NCBI GenBank assembly: GCA_037893245.1
Contig: JBAIAA010000118.1
Location: forward strand, 372,001 to 436,000
Direction of reading: 5' to 3'
Source of the DNA: Crossaster papposus
Lineage: Eukaryota > Echinodermata > Asteroidea > Velatida > Solasteridae
DNA: 64,000 nt
Shown here: piece by piece, positions 9,073 to 19,936 of the stretch
How positions within the stretch are numbered: the stretch's first letter is position 1
Layout of the letters: the number at the start of each line of letters is the position of its first letter
The notes under the pieces: generated by a model
Databases searched by the model: none
What the model saw: only the letters and a program-made list of their open reading frames with translations
What the model was told of the DNA's origin: nothing
Program-made: the position numbers and the translations under genes

Positions 9073-9800
9073 GTATGTGACCTGACAGCACAAAATAATT
9101 GTAAAGCCACACTATGGCTTTTTTAGTTATTTTACCAGTAAAAACAACAATTTTTACTGAAAAGTAAATTTTTTGATTTTAACCTTTTCTATTTGAAAAA
9201 CCTTATTCTGTCATATCCCAGTAAACTAAATCTCTTAAAAGGTTTTAACAGGAGAGAGAAGGGGGGAGGGGGCAGTAGGAATTAGATACCACAACACACA
9301 TCTACTGGTAGTTAAAACTTGCAACCTGTACTTTCAGGAAATACCGATTACGCCCATTTCATGGTAACAGGTCACATGTATGTGACATGGCACCACTAAA
9401 TGAGCGGAAAGTCACACACGACAAAAACGAGTTATTGGCCAAATGTAAACAATTTAAGTGGGAGGTCGGTTTAGAGTTAACGTTTTTACATACAAAATAA
9501 CCTTCATTTTCATGTTCCGACATGTTATAGCTCATTTAAAACTCTAAAGTGTTTTGTTTTTTTTGGCTGAATTGCACTGAGTGATAGTATAGTTAGCACA
9601 ATTCACGGACTTTGAACACCGGTTTCTCAAAACAAGGGAGCATGACTTCCGCTATTTCAAAAGAGTATAGCGGCGGCTAGGAATAAGCTACCGCAACACA
9701 CAATACATTATTTGAAAGCATAGGACTTCTTTCTAGAAATGCAATAATGTAAAAAAATATATTTTGAGACTTCCCACCTATTTCGTGTGGCCGGTCACAT
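9073..9800. mobile_element. Two adjacent elements with TGTGAC-type ends
   Basis: The first runs from GTATGTGACCTGACAGCAC to CATGGTAACAGGTCACATG (9073-9378) and the second from TATGTGACATGGCACCAC to TCGTGTGGCCGGTCACATG (9379-9800). The inverted ends are short and imperfect. No coding frame. Confidence 0.5.
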
Positions 9801-10434
9801 GAAAAACCTTTCACTCTGATCATCTAAGAAGTTCCTAAATAAAATTAATTATTAGTAATCAATATCATAAGCTATAACCGCATCCTGTAATCAACGGTCG
9901 GGTACTCTGGTACCCGGTTCTGATGCGCAGCCCTATAACGAGTACAGAGTTTATCTGTCACGACATGTAGTCATGACATGTACTTGTAGTCATGACATGT
10001 ACAGGTGTAGTCGTTACAACAATTATCTACAACCAATGGGTATTACATTGAACTTGTTGCACGGCACTGGCAACACAATTGTCCTGTTTTCTAGAAGAGA
10101 TGCAGCTGGACTAATATTGTGCTTGTGTTTTTTTATCTTGTGCGATGTTTATTTGCTTGTATACTGTACATTTTGTTTTTATTATTACTGTAATTGTACT
10201 GAGGGCCTCCATGGAAAGCAGTGCTGTGCACTGATCGGAGTTTACCCTCATTAATTTAACCCTAACTCCGTAGGGCGTGCAAAATCATATTGATTTTGGG
10301 AGGGTTAGGATTATTAAAGATGCCGTAAATATTTTTTTTTTTTAATATTTTAAAAATATGACGCGTCGTTACCGTCGAGTCAGGCCGGTTTCAGTTTTGT
10401 GCTTGCGACTTTCGAAATACATTGTAAAAACCTA

Positions 10435-10650
10435 ATATGTGACACGATCAAGCGGAATGAGTCGGATGTCGGGGAATCCCAAAAATGTTTTAATCAGAAC
10501 TGTGTTCTTCGTTGGTATTTAAACAAATTTACATAACTCGACAACAAAACATCGTATCAACATGGGGTTTACAGTTTTTAAAACGTACAGAAAACTCATT
10601 TTTTGACCGGGGCCGACATCCGACTCATTCCGTTTGATCGTGTCACATAT
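10435..10650. mobile_element. MITE ending ATATGTGACACGATC, copy 2
   Basis: Same ends and interior as 6724-6961 with a short internal deletion of about 22 bp. It lies about 170 bases downstream of the exon 5 donor. Confidence 0.9.
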
Positions 10651-10817
10651 AAACCCCCAAAACAAATCATATACCTGAATCTCAAATAGTTATGAAATTG
10701 ATGTGGTACCAAAATTATTGCAGAGTCACTGTGCCCGTTACTGCATTCGTACTACTATTTAGCAGGGTGCTCAAAGAATACCCCAGGGGGAGTAGGGTTA
10801 ATAAGCTGGACCATTAC

Positions 10818-10930
10818 CTGCGGCCTCGGCAGTTTGGCGTTGTTGCCGTTCAAGCTGTTCCTGTTTCAGCTGCTCCTCCTGCTGCTGTCGCCGTAGTAGT
10901 TCCTGCTGTGCCCTCTGCTGCTCGGCCGCT
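10818..10930 (-). CDS. enah: Exon 5: Gln/Arg/Glu-rich helical linker
   Basis: The acceptor is TTGTTTTTCAG and the donor GCCGCAG/GTAATG; the exon enters with one base and leaves with one. It encodes AAEQQRAQQELLRRQQQEEQ, then LKQEQLERQQRQTAEAA (model residues 259-295). The composition predicts a long, solvent-exposed single helix or coiled coil. The vertebrate Mena LERER region is similar in composition and position, but I would not claim direct homology from composition. Phase matches exon 4 (Arg junction) and exon 6 (Ala junction). Confidence 0.92.
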
Positions 10931-11092
10931 CTGAAAAACAATTCAACAAAGAGGCTAAATGTACAGGTACCGTAGGCTTGGAATTTAGCTGTTGAATATT
11001 GTCTTGAGAAGTTCAACAACAAATACCGACGGCAAAGTCACTCAAAAAATAGTGGTGGGAGAAATCAGAAATTTCAATTTTAGTTAGCCAAT

Positions 11093-11128
<36 letters not shown>

Positions 11129-11720
11129 GAAAAACAATTATTTTATTTCACAAGAAGTTTTTTTCCAGCTCACGAGAAGTTTTCATCCAGCTCACAATCA
11201 CGCCCACAACAATTGATGAGTGAGATGCTGCATGAAATACCCTCCCAGTGACTGGGTATAGTTTGCAGGATTCAGTGACCACTGGGTTTTTACAAAAACA
11301 CTCCAGAGAAATGTAATGTTAAAAACAAAATATATGAGAACTCTCTGATACATACAAGTCAAATGGGCAGGCTTATAAAACCACTAGTACAAGTGAATGC
11401 AGTTAGAATCAGAGACCATTAAGCAAATCGGAAAATGTTGCAGTTGATTTCTTTTATAGCCGTGTCTACAAAAACAAATTGAAGGCTTAATTGTTTATTT
11501 AAGGTTAGTTTCAAAACCAAAGAGTGGAATTTAAACCGAATATTCACAAATTTGGTTTAAAATCCCACCACTAGTTTTAAAAGTTCAGGCAAAATACATG
11601 TATTGTTTTTCATTAGGTTTTCAATTTTTTTTTGTCATTAGGCTAAAATTAGGTGAAATCACTGAAAAAAGAAAATAAAAATCCTTGAAAAAGACAAAAG
11701 GCAATGCTGTTTGTTGCGCT
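10931..11720 (-). other. Intron 4, 3' part
   Basis: It contains a poly-T run (11094-11123) that may be the tail of a retrotransposed fragment, and the R9 copy at 11328-11492. Nothing else was recognised. Confidence 0.6.
11328..11492 (-). repeat. R9 repeat, second arm
   Basis: It runs from ATGAGAACTCTCTGATACAT to CAAATTGAAGGCTTAA, the inverse of 3617-3780. Exons 5 to 8 are in and near the 7.5 kb between the arms, so a pre-mRNA could pair here. Confidence 0.75.
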
Positions 11721-12149
11721 TTAACCAGTTCGCGCCGGAGGACGTACATGTACATGTATATACACACAAGGTTTTTCCCAGATTCAAAATGGATGACGCA
11801 TAAACACGTCACGCAGGGAGCAGGGCCGAAAATGCGTGGGTGTGCTTCCTGGTACTATCAGCCTCAGATCGAGGGTTCAATATTATATCTTCTGGATGAT
11901 GTATACTCGCAAAATTGCCTCCAGATTCAAAACGGATGACGCATAAACACGACACGAGCAAGGCCGGAAATGCGTGGGTGTGCTCGTATCGAGTTTCGTT
12001 AAGAATAATCCCGTGCCTCAGCTCGGTGATGCAGGCCTTCATTTTAAAGGAGCGCGATCGCGCTCGCGCTCCTCCGCGCTCCTTAAAATTGTTAAGGAGA
12101 GCAAAAAAAAGCGCTCCTTACAATTTTAACAAGAGCAAAAAAAAATAAT

Positions 12150-12190
<41 letters not shown>

Positions 12191-12842
12191 TTCATTGATT
12201 TTACCACACCAAACCCACACACCTTGCGAGTTAAAACCCATTCCTCACCATGGAATCACCTACCTGCAACTGACGAGTGTCATAACAGTAAAGACACGAA
12301 AGCATTGCTATTGCTAACACAAGAGAATTTGCGATTACAATTCTCTCCTCGCACCCCCAAATAAAATCACATCAGATTTATCTTATACCAACAAATGGTC
12401 ATCTAGTCTTTCGTGTTCACCCATTCCATTTATTTCGGACATAACGGGCCTAGACTAATTCGCGCTTAATTAAACCATACAAGTCACAGAGAGAGAAATG
12501 TCACTGGATGGGAAAGCGCCATCATTCTCTTAACCAAAAGTTGAACTACTGGTGACGTGAATGTTGTGTTCCTTTTCTTGAGTATGTGTTTATTAAAGGC
12601 ATAGACACCTTTGGTTGTCATTTTGAGTAACTACAGATAGTGTCCAGGGCCTTTAAACTTGCGTTTTGTTAGCGAGAGCAAATCACTCTCCTTAATTCAT
12701 TGTTTTGATTTAAGGAGAGCGATTTTAAAATCACTCTCCTTAATTCACCTTTTGATTTAAGGAGAGCGATGCACAGCTCTTCTCAGATTTATTAAAATGA
12801 AGGCCTGGTGATGTTAAAATAAGCCCGGCGCGAACTGGTTAA
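11721..12842. mobile_element. R3 MITE split by a later insertion
   Basis: The left part starts TTAACCAGTTCGCGCCGGAG at 11721 and the right part ends GGCGCGAACTGGTTAA at 12842. Between them lies the insertion at 12032-12807, placed inside the conserved CTCGGTGATG. The left part also holds a partial internal duplication, with two copies of GATTCAAAAnGGATGACGC (near 11782 and 11925). Confidence 0.9.
12032..12807. mobile_element. Element ending CAGGCCTTCATTTTAA with 6-bp target duplication
   Basis: Ends CAGGCCTTCATTTTAA and TTAAAATGAAGGCCTG are perfect 16-base inverses. The host R3 repeat lets the target site be read directly: GTGATG is duplicated at 12026-12031 and 12808-12813. Inside are repeated GGAGAGC/CGCTCTCC phrases, an A-rich tract at 12146-12188 and no coding frame. 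It is a non-autonomous DNA transposon; superfamily not assigned. Confidence 0.88.
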
Positions 12843-12895
12843 TTGGACATTCCATTAACAAGTAATATGGCTGTTTAAAGTTAGCAAGTTAGGGT

Positions 12896-13137
12896 TTAAC
12901 CAGTTCGCGCCGAATGACGTACATAAACGCAAAGTTTTCCCCAAATTCAAAACGGATGACGCATAAACACGCCAAGTTAAAGTTCGGAAATGTCTGTCAG
13001 CAGCGAGCAAGGCCAGAAATGCGTGGGTGTGCTTCCCGGTACTATCATCCTGAACCCGCCACGGATCGAGCTTCGTTAAAAATAATCCCGCCCCTCGGCT
13101 CGGTGATGTTAAAATAATCCCAGCGCAAACTGGTTAA
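12896..13137. mobile_element. R3 MITE, complete
   Basis: TTAACCAGTTCGCGCCGAAT to CCAGCGCAAACTGGTTAA, with all interior landmarks including both AAGGCC/AAATG blocks. It lies 54 bases from the split R3 copy. Confidence 0.9.
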
Positions 13138-13225
13138 TGTCGCAAAAGTATAACGTTGAGAAAAAGGCCCTTGAAGTTTGAGTTTTGTACATGTGATATA
13201 GGAAAATTGTCAATTGTTTTTTTCC

Positions 13226-13675
13226 TTAACCCTAACACCCTAGGCTCTCGCACTAGGAAGCATACCAAACCTAACAAACTTCAACAGCTCACACATGTTC
13301 AGTAATTTTTGGTACACTGTACTGAACCTAACAGTACTAAACCTGCCAAACTCCAACAGTTGAAGTTTTATTGACTTGGAACAGTGATAACTGGCCAGTG
13401 GTATTATGTGTTTTAGTGGGGACACACATACAAGGTGTAAGTGTACATACACTTACAGTTGACCAGGAACTAACATTTTGACCAGGAACTAACATTTTGA
13501 CAAGTCTCATGCCTTTCTGTCCTGAACCTCACAGAATTCAACAGGGTCTCCCTGGGCCTTTGGTACTGAGTCAAACAAAGTCTAACAACAAGTTGTTACG
13601 GTTTAGTACCAAACCTGCCAAAACCTAGCGAAAGCTGCAGTTGGAGTTTGATGGGTTTGGGGTAGTTAGGGTTAA
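13226..13675. mobile_element. Element ending TTAACCCTAAC, self-repeating interior
   Basis: Ends TTAACCCTAACACCCTAGG and GGGGTAGTTAGGGTTAA are inverted. The interior is built of recurring phrases (ACCAAACCTAACAAACTTCA, TACTAAACCTGCCAAACTCC, ACCAAACCTGCCAAAACCTA) and a direct repeat of TTGACCAGGAACTAACATTT at 13458-13500. No coding frame. Confidence 0.65.
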
Positions 13676-13919
13676 AAAGAGTTTTATTCCACTACTTCCA
13701 TACTACCGGTATTTCTTAACAAAATATAGTTAGTACAGTAGGTATACAAGTACCAAAGATTACAAACATTAATAAATCTGAACAAAATAAAATCACCCAT
13801 TATTTAGTATTTCTCAGTTTTCTCCACTATGCCCTATCTGTGCCCAGTTCCGTCTCATATTGCCAGAACGCCTCACATACCGTATTTGAACATTAGGCCT
13901 AAAACCTTTTAAAAAATGT

Positions 13920-14266
13920 TTAAAGGTAGGATACACCATTGGCAGATATCGAAAATATTTACTACCAAATTATTAAAAAATATATTACTCATTTGAAAGT
14001 AAATAATGATTCTAGGCATCCAACAAAATTATTGCACTAGATATCCGGTAATTATTGAGAAATATAGAATTTTATAAAATCGCTAAAAAACTAAAATAAC
14101 ATAAGAATAATTGCTCGACGCCGGTTGAAAACAGACCCTGTTTTTTTGTGCTTTTCTCGGCATCCATGATTGTCAAACTTCGGACAGGTCAGTTAAACGA
14201 TATTTACTATAAAATGCAAACCCCAAATCAATCCATTCATGATAATTCAAGCAATTACCAATGATG
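13920..14266 (+). mobile_element. R1 MITE, near-complete
   Basis: Starts TTAAAGGTAGGATACACCAT, passes TTACTACCAAATTATTAA, GGCATCCA, CGACGCCGGTTGAAAAC and TTCGGACAGGTCAGTTAAAC, and ends CAAGCAATTACCAATG. Terminal inverse GGTGTATCCTACCTTTAAA is partly lost here. R1 is the second commonest family in the window. Confidence 0.85.
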
Positions 14267-14296
14267 TCTTGGATCTACTTCTACATGTACAACGCT

Positions 14297-14750
14297 AAAT
14301 GTGACCCACTCTGCAAAAATGCGTCTGATGTGTTAAAAATGTTTGTTTCTTTCTTTCAATTTTACAGTTGGTCAGCAAAAGCAGGAAATACGCTTTCTTT
14401 TGATATATGGCACAACTCTGTAGTGTAATGCATTGGTCTTTTACAATTTTAGGAAATTTGATTTTTCTCAGTTATATTCAAAATGTTTTTGAAAAGAAAT
14501 GAAGATTTACAATTGTAGTGCTTCATCAGATGCTATGGTAAGAGAATGACAAAACCTGTATTAAATAAATTAAATTTAGGGATCAAAACAATCTCTTCAA
14601 TCGAAAATATAGGTGTCGGAGAAACAAAAAAGGCCTTAAAACTCAAATATTATTTGTTGAAAGAAAAATCACCTCGAAGACAATAAACAGCCCTTTACCT
14701 AAAAATGTATTTTGCGACATCAGACTCATTTTTGCAGAGCGGGTCACAAA
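14297..14750. mobile_element. TGTGACCCACTC element, intact copy
   Basis: Ends AAATGTGACCCACTCTGCAA and GCAGAGCGGGTCACAAA, inverted over about 35 bp with GACTCATT/CGTCTGATG differences. It is uninterrupted and so shows the pre-insertion structure of 7675-8197. Confidence 0.85.
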
Positions 14751-15192
14751 GGTACATACAGGTACTTTGACATTTTAACATCTTCAACGACCTTTTTCAA
14801 GTGTGTACCGGTAATTTCTCTTCGCTCTTGGTCGTTTCATTTTGTTTAATTTATTCTTCAATTTTTTCCCCCTTTTTTTTCTTAGGAAGGCAGATCGTAA
14901 TTATTTGCTTGTGTGTCTGTGGAATGCCAGCCATTTAGTCGGCATGGCATGCATGGTATGGCCTGAATGCCAGGCTACTGTGGTACAATGCACTGGGCAG
15001 CAGACAGTTCAACATCTTCTGGATGACAAAAGTTCAGATGGTGGAACTATTAATAGAAAAGCCCCATCAAAACAACCGATAATCTGGTGACATCCTCGGT
15101 GTGCACAATACCCTTTACATACTGTACTATAGTGTACTGTATGCAAGTTCAGATAGGAAAATACTGTAGTTTTAATAAGGAAATAATTATTG

Positions 15193-15782
15193 CCGGTTTT
15201 AAACATACATATTTGTGACCCGTCACCACAATATGAGAGTAAAGTCGGAAAATTGAAAATTGAGATATTGGTATTTTCAAAATCTGGAGAAAGAGACCTT
15301 TCCAATGGTACATAACACTTTGGGGCTTTGCGATAAATTTATTTTACAGCGCTCCAGAAAGTCATGGGTTTCACAAAACGAGTTTGTGAGAAAACTTACT
15401 TAAATAAACATCTTAACAAAACACCCACAAGATTGCAAAACAGGACAAGTTCGATTGAGCATACAATGTAGCAACGGCTAAGTTCTAATCGATTAGAGGA
15501 CCTTATTTGCATATTTAATTACCGTGTTAATTAGACCACTCATGGACTTTAATCTATGCAAACACCACTCAAAATTGTGTAATTTAAGAGGTTTTCGATC
15601 ATCTGATCACACCAAAAAAATGGGAATATGTAAAGGAGGACTTAGGCTTTCCATATTACGCAAAATATCAAAATTGACCACCCCTTCATATTTTGACTTT
15701 GGATGGCCATATCTCCGAATCACATCGTGCGACTTTACTCTCATATTGTGGTGACAGGTCACATACCGTATGTTTAAAACAG
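15193..15782. mobile_element. Element ending TGTGACCCGTCACC with longer outer repeats
   Basis: Inner ends TGTGACCCGTCACCACAAT, then ATGAGAGTAAAGTCG, are inverted at 15730-15764. The inverted match continues outwards as GGTTTTAAACATAC / GTATGTTTAAAAC. So either the element is longer than the TGTGAC ends, or it sits in an older palindrome. Confidence 0.8.
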
Positions 15783-16077
15783 GCTCTCGGGTCTGGACGT
15801 TCGGGCCTATGAGCTGGTTTTTAACGTACGATTAATACCAGCCAACCACATATTTATTATTTATATTGATTGTTTATATTTATTCATACCTTTCGGGTAA
15901 AAGAGGTCAAAACAACAATTTTTTTAAATATCAGTTTTCAACAATTTTGTTAAACAATTATACGCCAATAACTTCATATTTTGTGAAACATTTCCCTCTA
16001 GCTACATGTATATTATGGTATGTTCCTCGATTATCCTCGCTCGCGTGATCGGTCCAGGAGATACATGTAAGCTCACT

Positions 16078-16167
16078 TTTAATATGGACATTGAATCTGG
16101 GGAAAACTTGCGTGTACATACATCCATCCTCCGACATACATACATCTTCCGACGCGAACTGGTTAAA
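16078..16167 (-). mobile_element. R3 fragment
   Basis: Inverse R3 left end: TGAATCTGGGGAAAACTTGC to CCGACGCGAACTGGTTAA, with a local duplication of ACATACATCCATCCTCCGAC-like sequence. The rest of the element is missing. Confidence 0.7.
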
Positions 16168-16297
16168 ACCACCAAGAGACAGCCTCTCGACTAACAGAAA
16201 TGGATAAACCGTCTTTGACTTAATATTATTTAAACAATATTTATCTCCCTCTCACACTAATTTTAACTAATTAACTTAATTGAAAAGATTAGAATAA

Positions 16298-16526
16298 AGC
16301 CGCGTTCGCATTGGACTTAATATTGTCAAAAGTTACCGTACGCGATTGTCAAAGTTCACGGTGTTAAATCCTCCGCCAGAAGCTTGGGCCTGTAGATCTT
16401 ACTGTTGCGGAGGGTAAAATGGACAATTTGACAATGTTACCCTCTGTCCGCATTGGATTTAATTTGGTTAAAGTTGACAACAGTCTCCGTAGGTTTTACC
16501 CAAAAAAGTCCAATGCGAACGCGGCT
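16298..16526. mobile_element. MITE flanked by TAA, PIF/Harbinger-like
   Basis: Ends AGCCGCGTTCGCATTGGACT and AGTCCAATGCGAACGCGGCT are perfect 20-base inverses, each flanked by TAA (16295-16297, 16527-16529). A 3-bp TWA duplication is the PIF/Harbinger hallmark. No transposase. Confidence 0.85.
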
Positions 16527-17028
16527 TAAGATTAGGATAAATTAAGATCAGTGGGATACATCCGATAACTCTGCAGTCAAGCACGTGCACATTTACCCAT
16601 CAAATTTACCCAACGCGTGATGATTTGAACTTAATTCTATTAAACTACCGATCAATGTACCGGTAGGCATTGCTCATTCAATGCCTTCTGACAAGACGCA
16701 GCTCAACAACTGGCAACAACATTAATTCTGATTATGGAGGGGAATGGGAATGTTTCAATCGCATTACGATACAATTGCCAAGAGATATTGTACTCAGCGG
16801 GCCACTGCAACAACTGTCTTGCTCCAGCGCCAAATCTTAACAAATGTTGTCTACATGCAGCTGCTATTTGATGTGTAGTTTTTAATCATGGGTCGGTAAC
16901 CTCAAGTTTCTTGAACCAGGGTGCGGGTGGTTTAGGGCTGGCCCAAGTATTTGATCATCAACTGACTATTCGAATAGCTTTCTGCCAGTTTGGATATTCG
17001 AAGAGAAACAAATATGCACTTGCACACA

Positions 17029-17449
17029 ATATGTGACCTGTTCTAACGAAACCCGGACAAAGTCGCACAATGTGTTTTGTCACAATGTACTCCTGAAGTC
17101 ATTTCGGGATGGATTTTACCATTTTGAGGTTTTAGGTTTTCCTAAGTCACTCACTATTAATCTACAATCTCCTCAAATTTGAACAAAATCCGTGTACCAG
17201 AAGTGTGTTTTTTGTCATTTTTGTGAAACATTTGTGTATAGAAATAATACGCTTTTCTGAACTTCAAAGCTGTTTATCTCATAATTAGGTTGTCAGGGTT
17301 TTATCACTAAATCCAGACCCCAGGGAAGATAGAGTGGGGGTACATATGTAAATGATACATCCTTTTAAAGCTGAGAACCTAGAGAATTTGAAAAAATCTG
17401 AAAAACTAAAAAGTCGACTTTGTCCGGGTTTCTTTGGAACAGGTCACAT
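17029..17449. mobile_element. Element ending ATATGTGACCTGTTC
   Basis: Ends TGTGACCTGTTCTAACGAAA and TTTCTTTGGAACAGGTCACA with inner CCCGGACAAAGTCG. ATGCACTTGCA occurs on both outer flanks (17015-17025 and 17448-17458), which may be an accidental or composite duplication. A related partial end occurs at 58535-58600. Confidence 0.75.
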
Positions 17450-18244
17450 GCACTTGCAGAAAACATAACTTTCATTGACAGAGCACCATGAAAGGTTCAT
17501 TTTCAAAGATTAACGGTATTTTTTGGCGGGCATGGTGAGGGAAAATTTGCAAGTTAACAAAAATACTAAAGTTAAAAAAATCAAATAAAAGACGCGACAT
17601 TTTAAAATTCTTCCTATATATTAAACGAGGCAGTATTAAAGTCCTATTAACCAATTAACTGGTTGGAAATCGCCACTGATCAAAGGGAGTAAATGCAACA
17701 CAATTTGTTTTCTCCAAATACCGCGAATAGTTGCCTTGATTGTCGTCCTCTGTGCGGGCGCAACCGAAATGAACCAGCGATGAGCCACCATGTCCGCTCT
17801 GGTTCATTTCGGTGGCGCCTGCACGGACAAAGACAAAAGTGTCATAATGACTTGATTTCAAGTCTACACTTGCACATTATCCAAACAAAATCGAAAAACT
17901 TGGTTCCGTGGTCAATCTGACCCCTCTTGGAAAATTATTCATAACTCTCAAACATTGTCAGATTTGGACATTTGTTGTCTCATTTTAAAGTGGAAACCGG
18001 TATCTTTGAAACCATACATGTACATGTATCTATGGTATCGATGCTACGTGTGGTATTCCCTTATATTTTGTTTTTAGACAACCTGTATAATCACCAATTT
18101 TCAAATTATTCATCAGAGAAGACTGGTATTCATTTGTAATTAACTTTAGGTCATTGCTTTCATTTCTATCTGCAAGTTCCGAAAACGAAGATTTCACCTC
18201 ACTTTTTGGGCCGACTTGTGGATAAAGCCCATAGCCATAGCCAA

Positions 18245-19704
18245 TAGGCTTGGACGGTATTGCCTTTTACTATACCGGGATACCGTGACAAAAAAAACCG
18301 CGGTATTCGGTAATACCGAGGTGTTATGTTAAGTGGGTATTACGTCATTATTATCAACCCAAACAAATTACAGCGATCACTGCATGCTACGTCGAACCGG
18401 CAAACCACGTAATTGCATCTTCATGGCAAATTCTTCAACACCTAAGATTCATTATCAGTCTTTATATTTGTAAAAATGTATCACTGTGATGGATTATTGA
18501 AAATTAAAAGCTTACTTTTTGTGGAATCATTGTTTGAGTTTGTAAAGTCATTGATATGTCTATCAAAGAAATGCCGATTGTTAGCGACCGATGCCCAGTC
18601 GTAATGCCCATGCACTGCACCGGCACACTGCGAACTTGCTTCCCACGATCATGCTAGCTATCAGTTGGTATCCTGCATCAATGGCAGTGATTCAATTGGC
18701 TCATCATGCGATTCATGCCGGCCACCAGCGATTCCTACTGCGTGTGCGTTCGCAGCATATGCAGCGGCGATGTACATGTACTGGTACATGTATTATAATA
18801 TCGCCCTGTTTGCAGGGCGGGCGTACGACGATACAATCAGAGCAGGCGCCAATAGGAGGCCGTACTGGAGTAATCGGTGTGACGAAACCTTATTTGTGAA
18901 TGAAAAATGTTCTGGTCGTTGTTTTAGACGGCCAATCAGATTTGTTTAAAATGACATTAGCTCGCGGCGTGCAAGTCGTGCGTGGGAGAAAAGCACGTGT
19001 ATTACCTTGTGCATGCTGTGCGTGGAGTATGCGCTCTTATTGTACCGACATACTATGTACACGCGTACGACTGTACATTGTACAAACACGTGTAGTGACC
19101 CAATACGCTATTTGTTTTCGTTTCGCCTGAGAAGTTGGGAACAAGCAATAGATGACGTGCAATTATAAAAAGTGATTTTTAGTAGTGATATTAACCACGA
19201 AGCAGTTCCATATATTAACTCAATAGCCTAAAACTCGGTTGAACATACAGATGTCACTTCCCAAATCTTTATTTCGAGTAAATAAAGTGGGTGTGGGACT
19301 GGGAGCAGCTTTTGGGCCGCATTTAAAAAGTTGTTTGAACTTTCGTCCAGACACTACACACAAAGAAAACCGCAAACACGGCGGCGTAATAAGCAAACTT
19401 CAAAGGCCTTTCTGGAAGGACGGCTGCTGCTGAAGTATCGGGTTATCAAGTGGAGATTGACAATAACGTCTTATCTTTCCACTTGATTGAATGCAGACAT
19501 GACACTGAATGGAATGAAACATGTGGATCGGGTGTTTCTCTTTCTGTTTGAAAGACTTTTGCGAGGTTCTGAACAATATCGCGGTATTGCAATTCCATAC
19601 CGAGATCACCGGTATTTCGGTTTTTGTAGATCATTAGTACCGACTAGTCGGTAATAAAAAAAAAACGTGACTATCCGGTAATACCGAAATACCGTCCAAC
19701 CCTA
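18245..19704. mobile_element. hAT-like non-autonomous element, 1.46 kb
   Basis: Ends TAGGCTTGGACGGTATT and AATACCGTCCAACCCTA are inverted. The target ATAGCCAAT is present on both sides (18237-18245 and 19705-19713), giving an 8-9 bp duplication as for hAT. Subterminal regions hold many CGGTATT/AATACCG phrases. Internal open frames of 60-100 codons have no recognisable transposase motif. It ends about 47 bases beyond the exon 4 donor. Confidence 0.82.
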
Positions 19705-19760
19705 ATAGCCAATGCTCTGAAAACCTGTTTCTAACCGTGCCTTTTGCCTGTTTTCCTTAC

Positions 19761-19866
19761 CTCTGTCTTGCTTCCTCTTCTGCTTGTGCTGCTTGTGCTG
19801 CTTGTACTGCTTGCTGCTGTTGCTGTTGTTGTTGGAAGTTATGTTGGGCTGTCTGGCTTGGTGGAG
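19761..19866 (-). CDS. enah: Exon 4: Gln-rich linker with an eight-Gln run
   Basis: The acceptor is CCTCTTTCAG and the donor ACAGAG/GTAAGG. The exon enters with two bases and leaves with two. It encodes PPSQTAQHNF, eight glutamines (model residues 234-241, mixed CAA/CAG codons), then AVQAAQAAQAEEEARQ, with the split codon giving Arg. This region follows EVH1 and corresponds in place to the charged, repeat-rich linker of Mena. The Ala/Gln/Glu pattern predicts a helix that continues into exon 5. The exon is the first shared between the EVH1 form and the presumed short form. It is tightly boxed in: a 16-bp minisatellite begins about 70 bases upstream and a hAT-like element ends about 47 bases past the donor. 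Confidence 0.9.
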
Positions 19867-19936
19867 CTGAAAGAGGGATGAAAAAAAGAAAAACTTCACT
19901 GGTTACGGGGTATTCAAAGAGAGGTCAGTCCCTAAT

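Larger units (their letters stand above)
8480..10817 (-). other. Intron 5 remainder
   Basis: Apart from the elements at 9073-9800, 10256-10316 (TTAACCCTAACTCC ends) and 10435-10650, this stretch is AT-rich with no frame I believe. The triple GTAGTCATGACATGTAC at 9966-10010 is a short local direct repeat. Confidence 0.6.

Noticed and set aside
18591-19130. Transposase remnant in the open frames of the hAT-like element
   Set aside because: The frames are 60-100 codons with no recognisable hAT dimerisation or catalytic motif.
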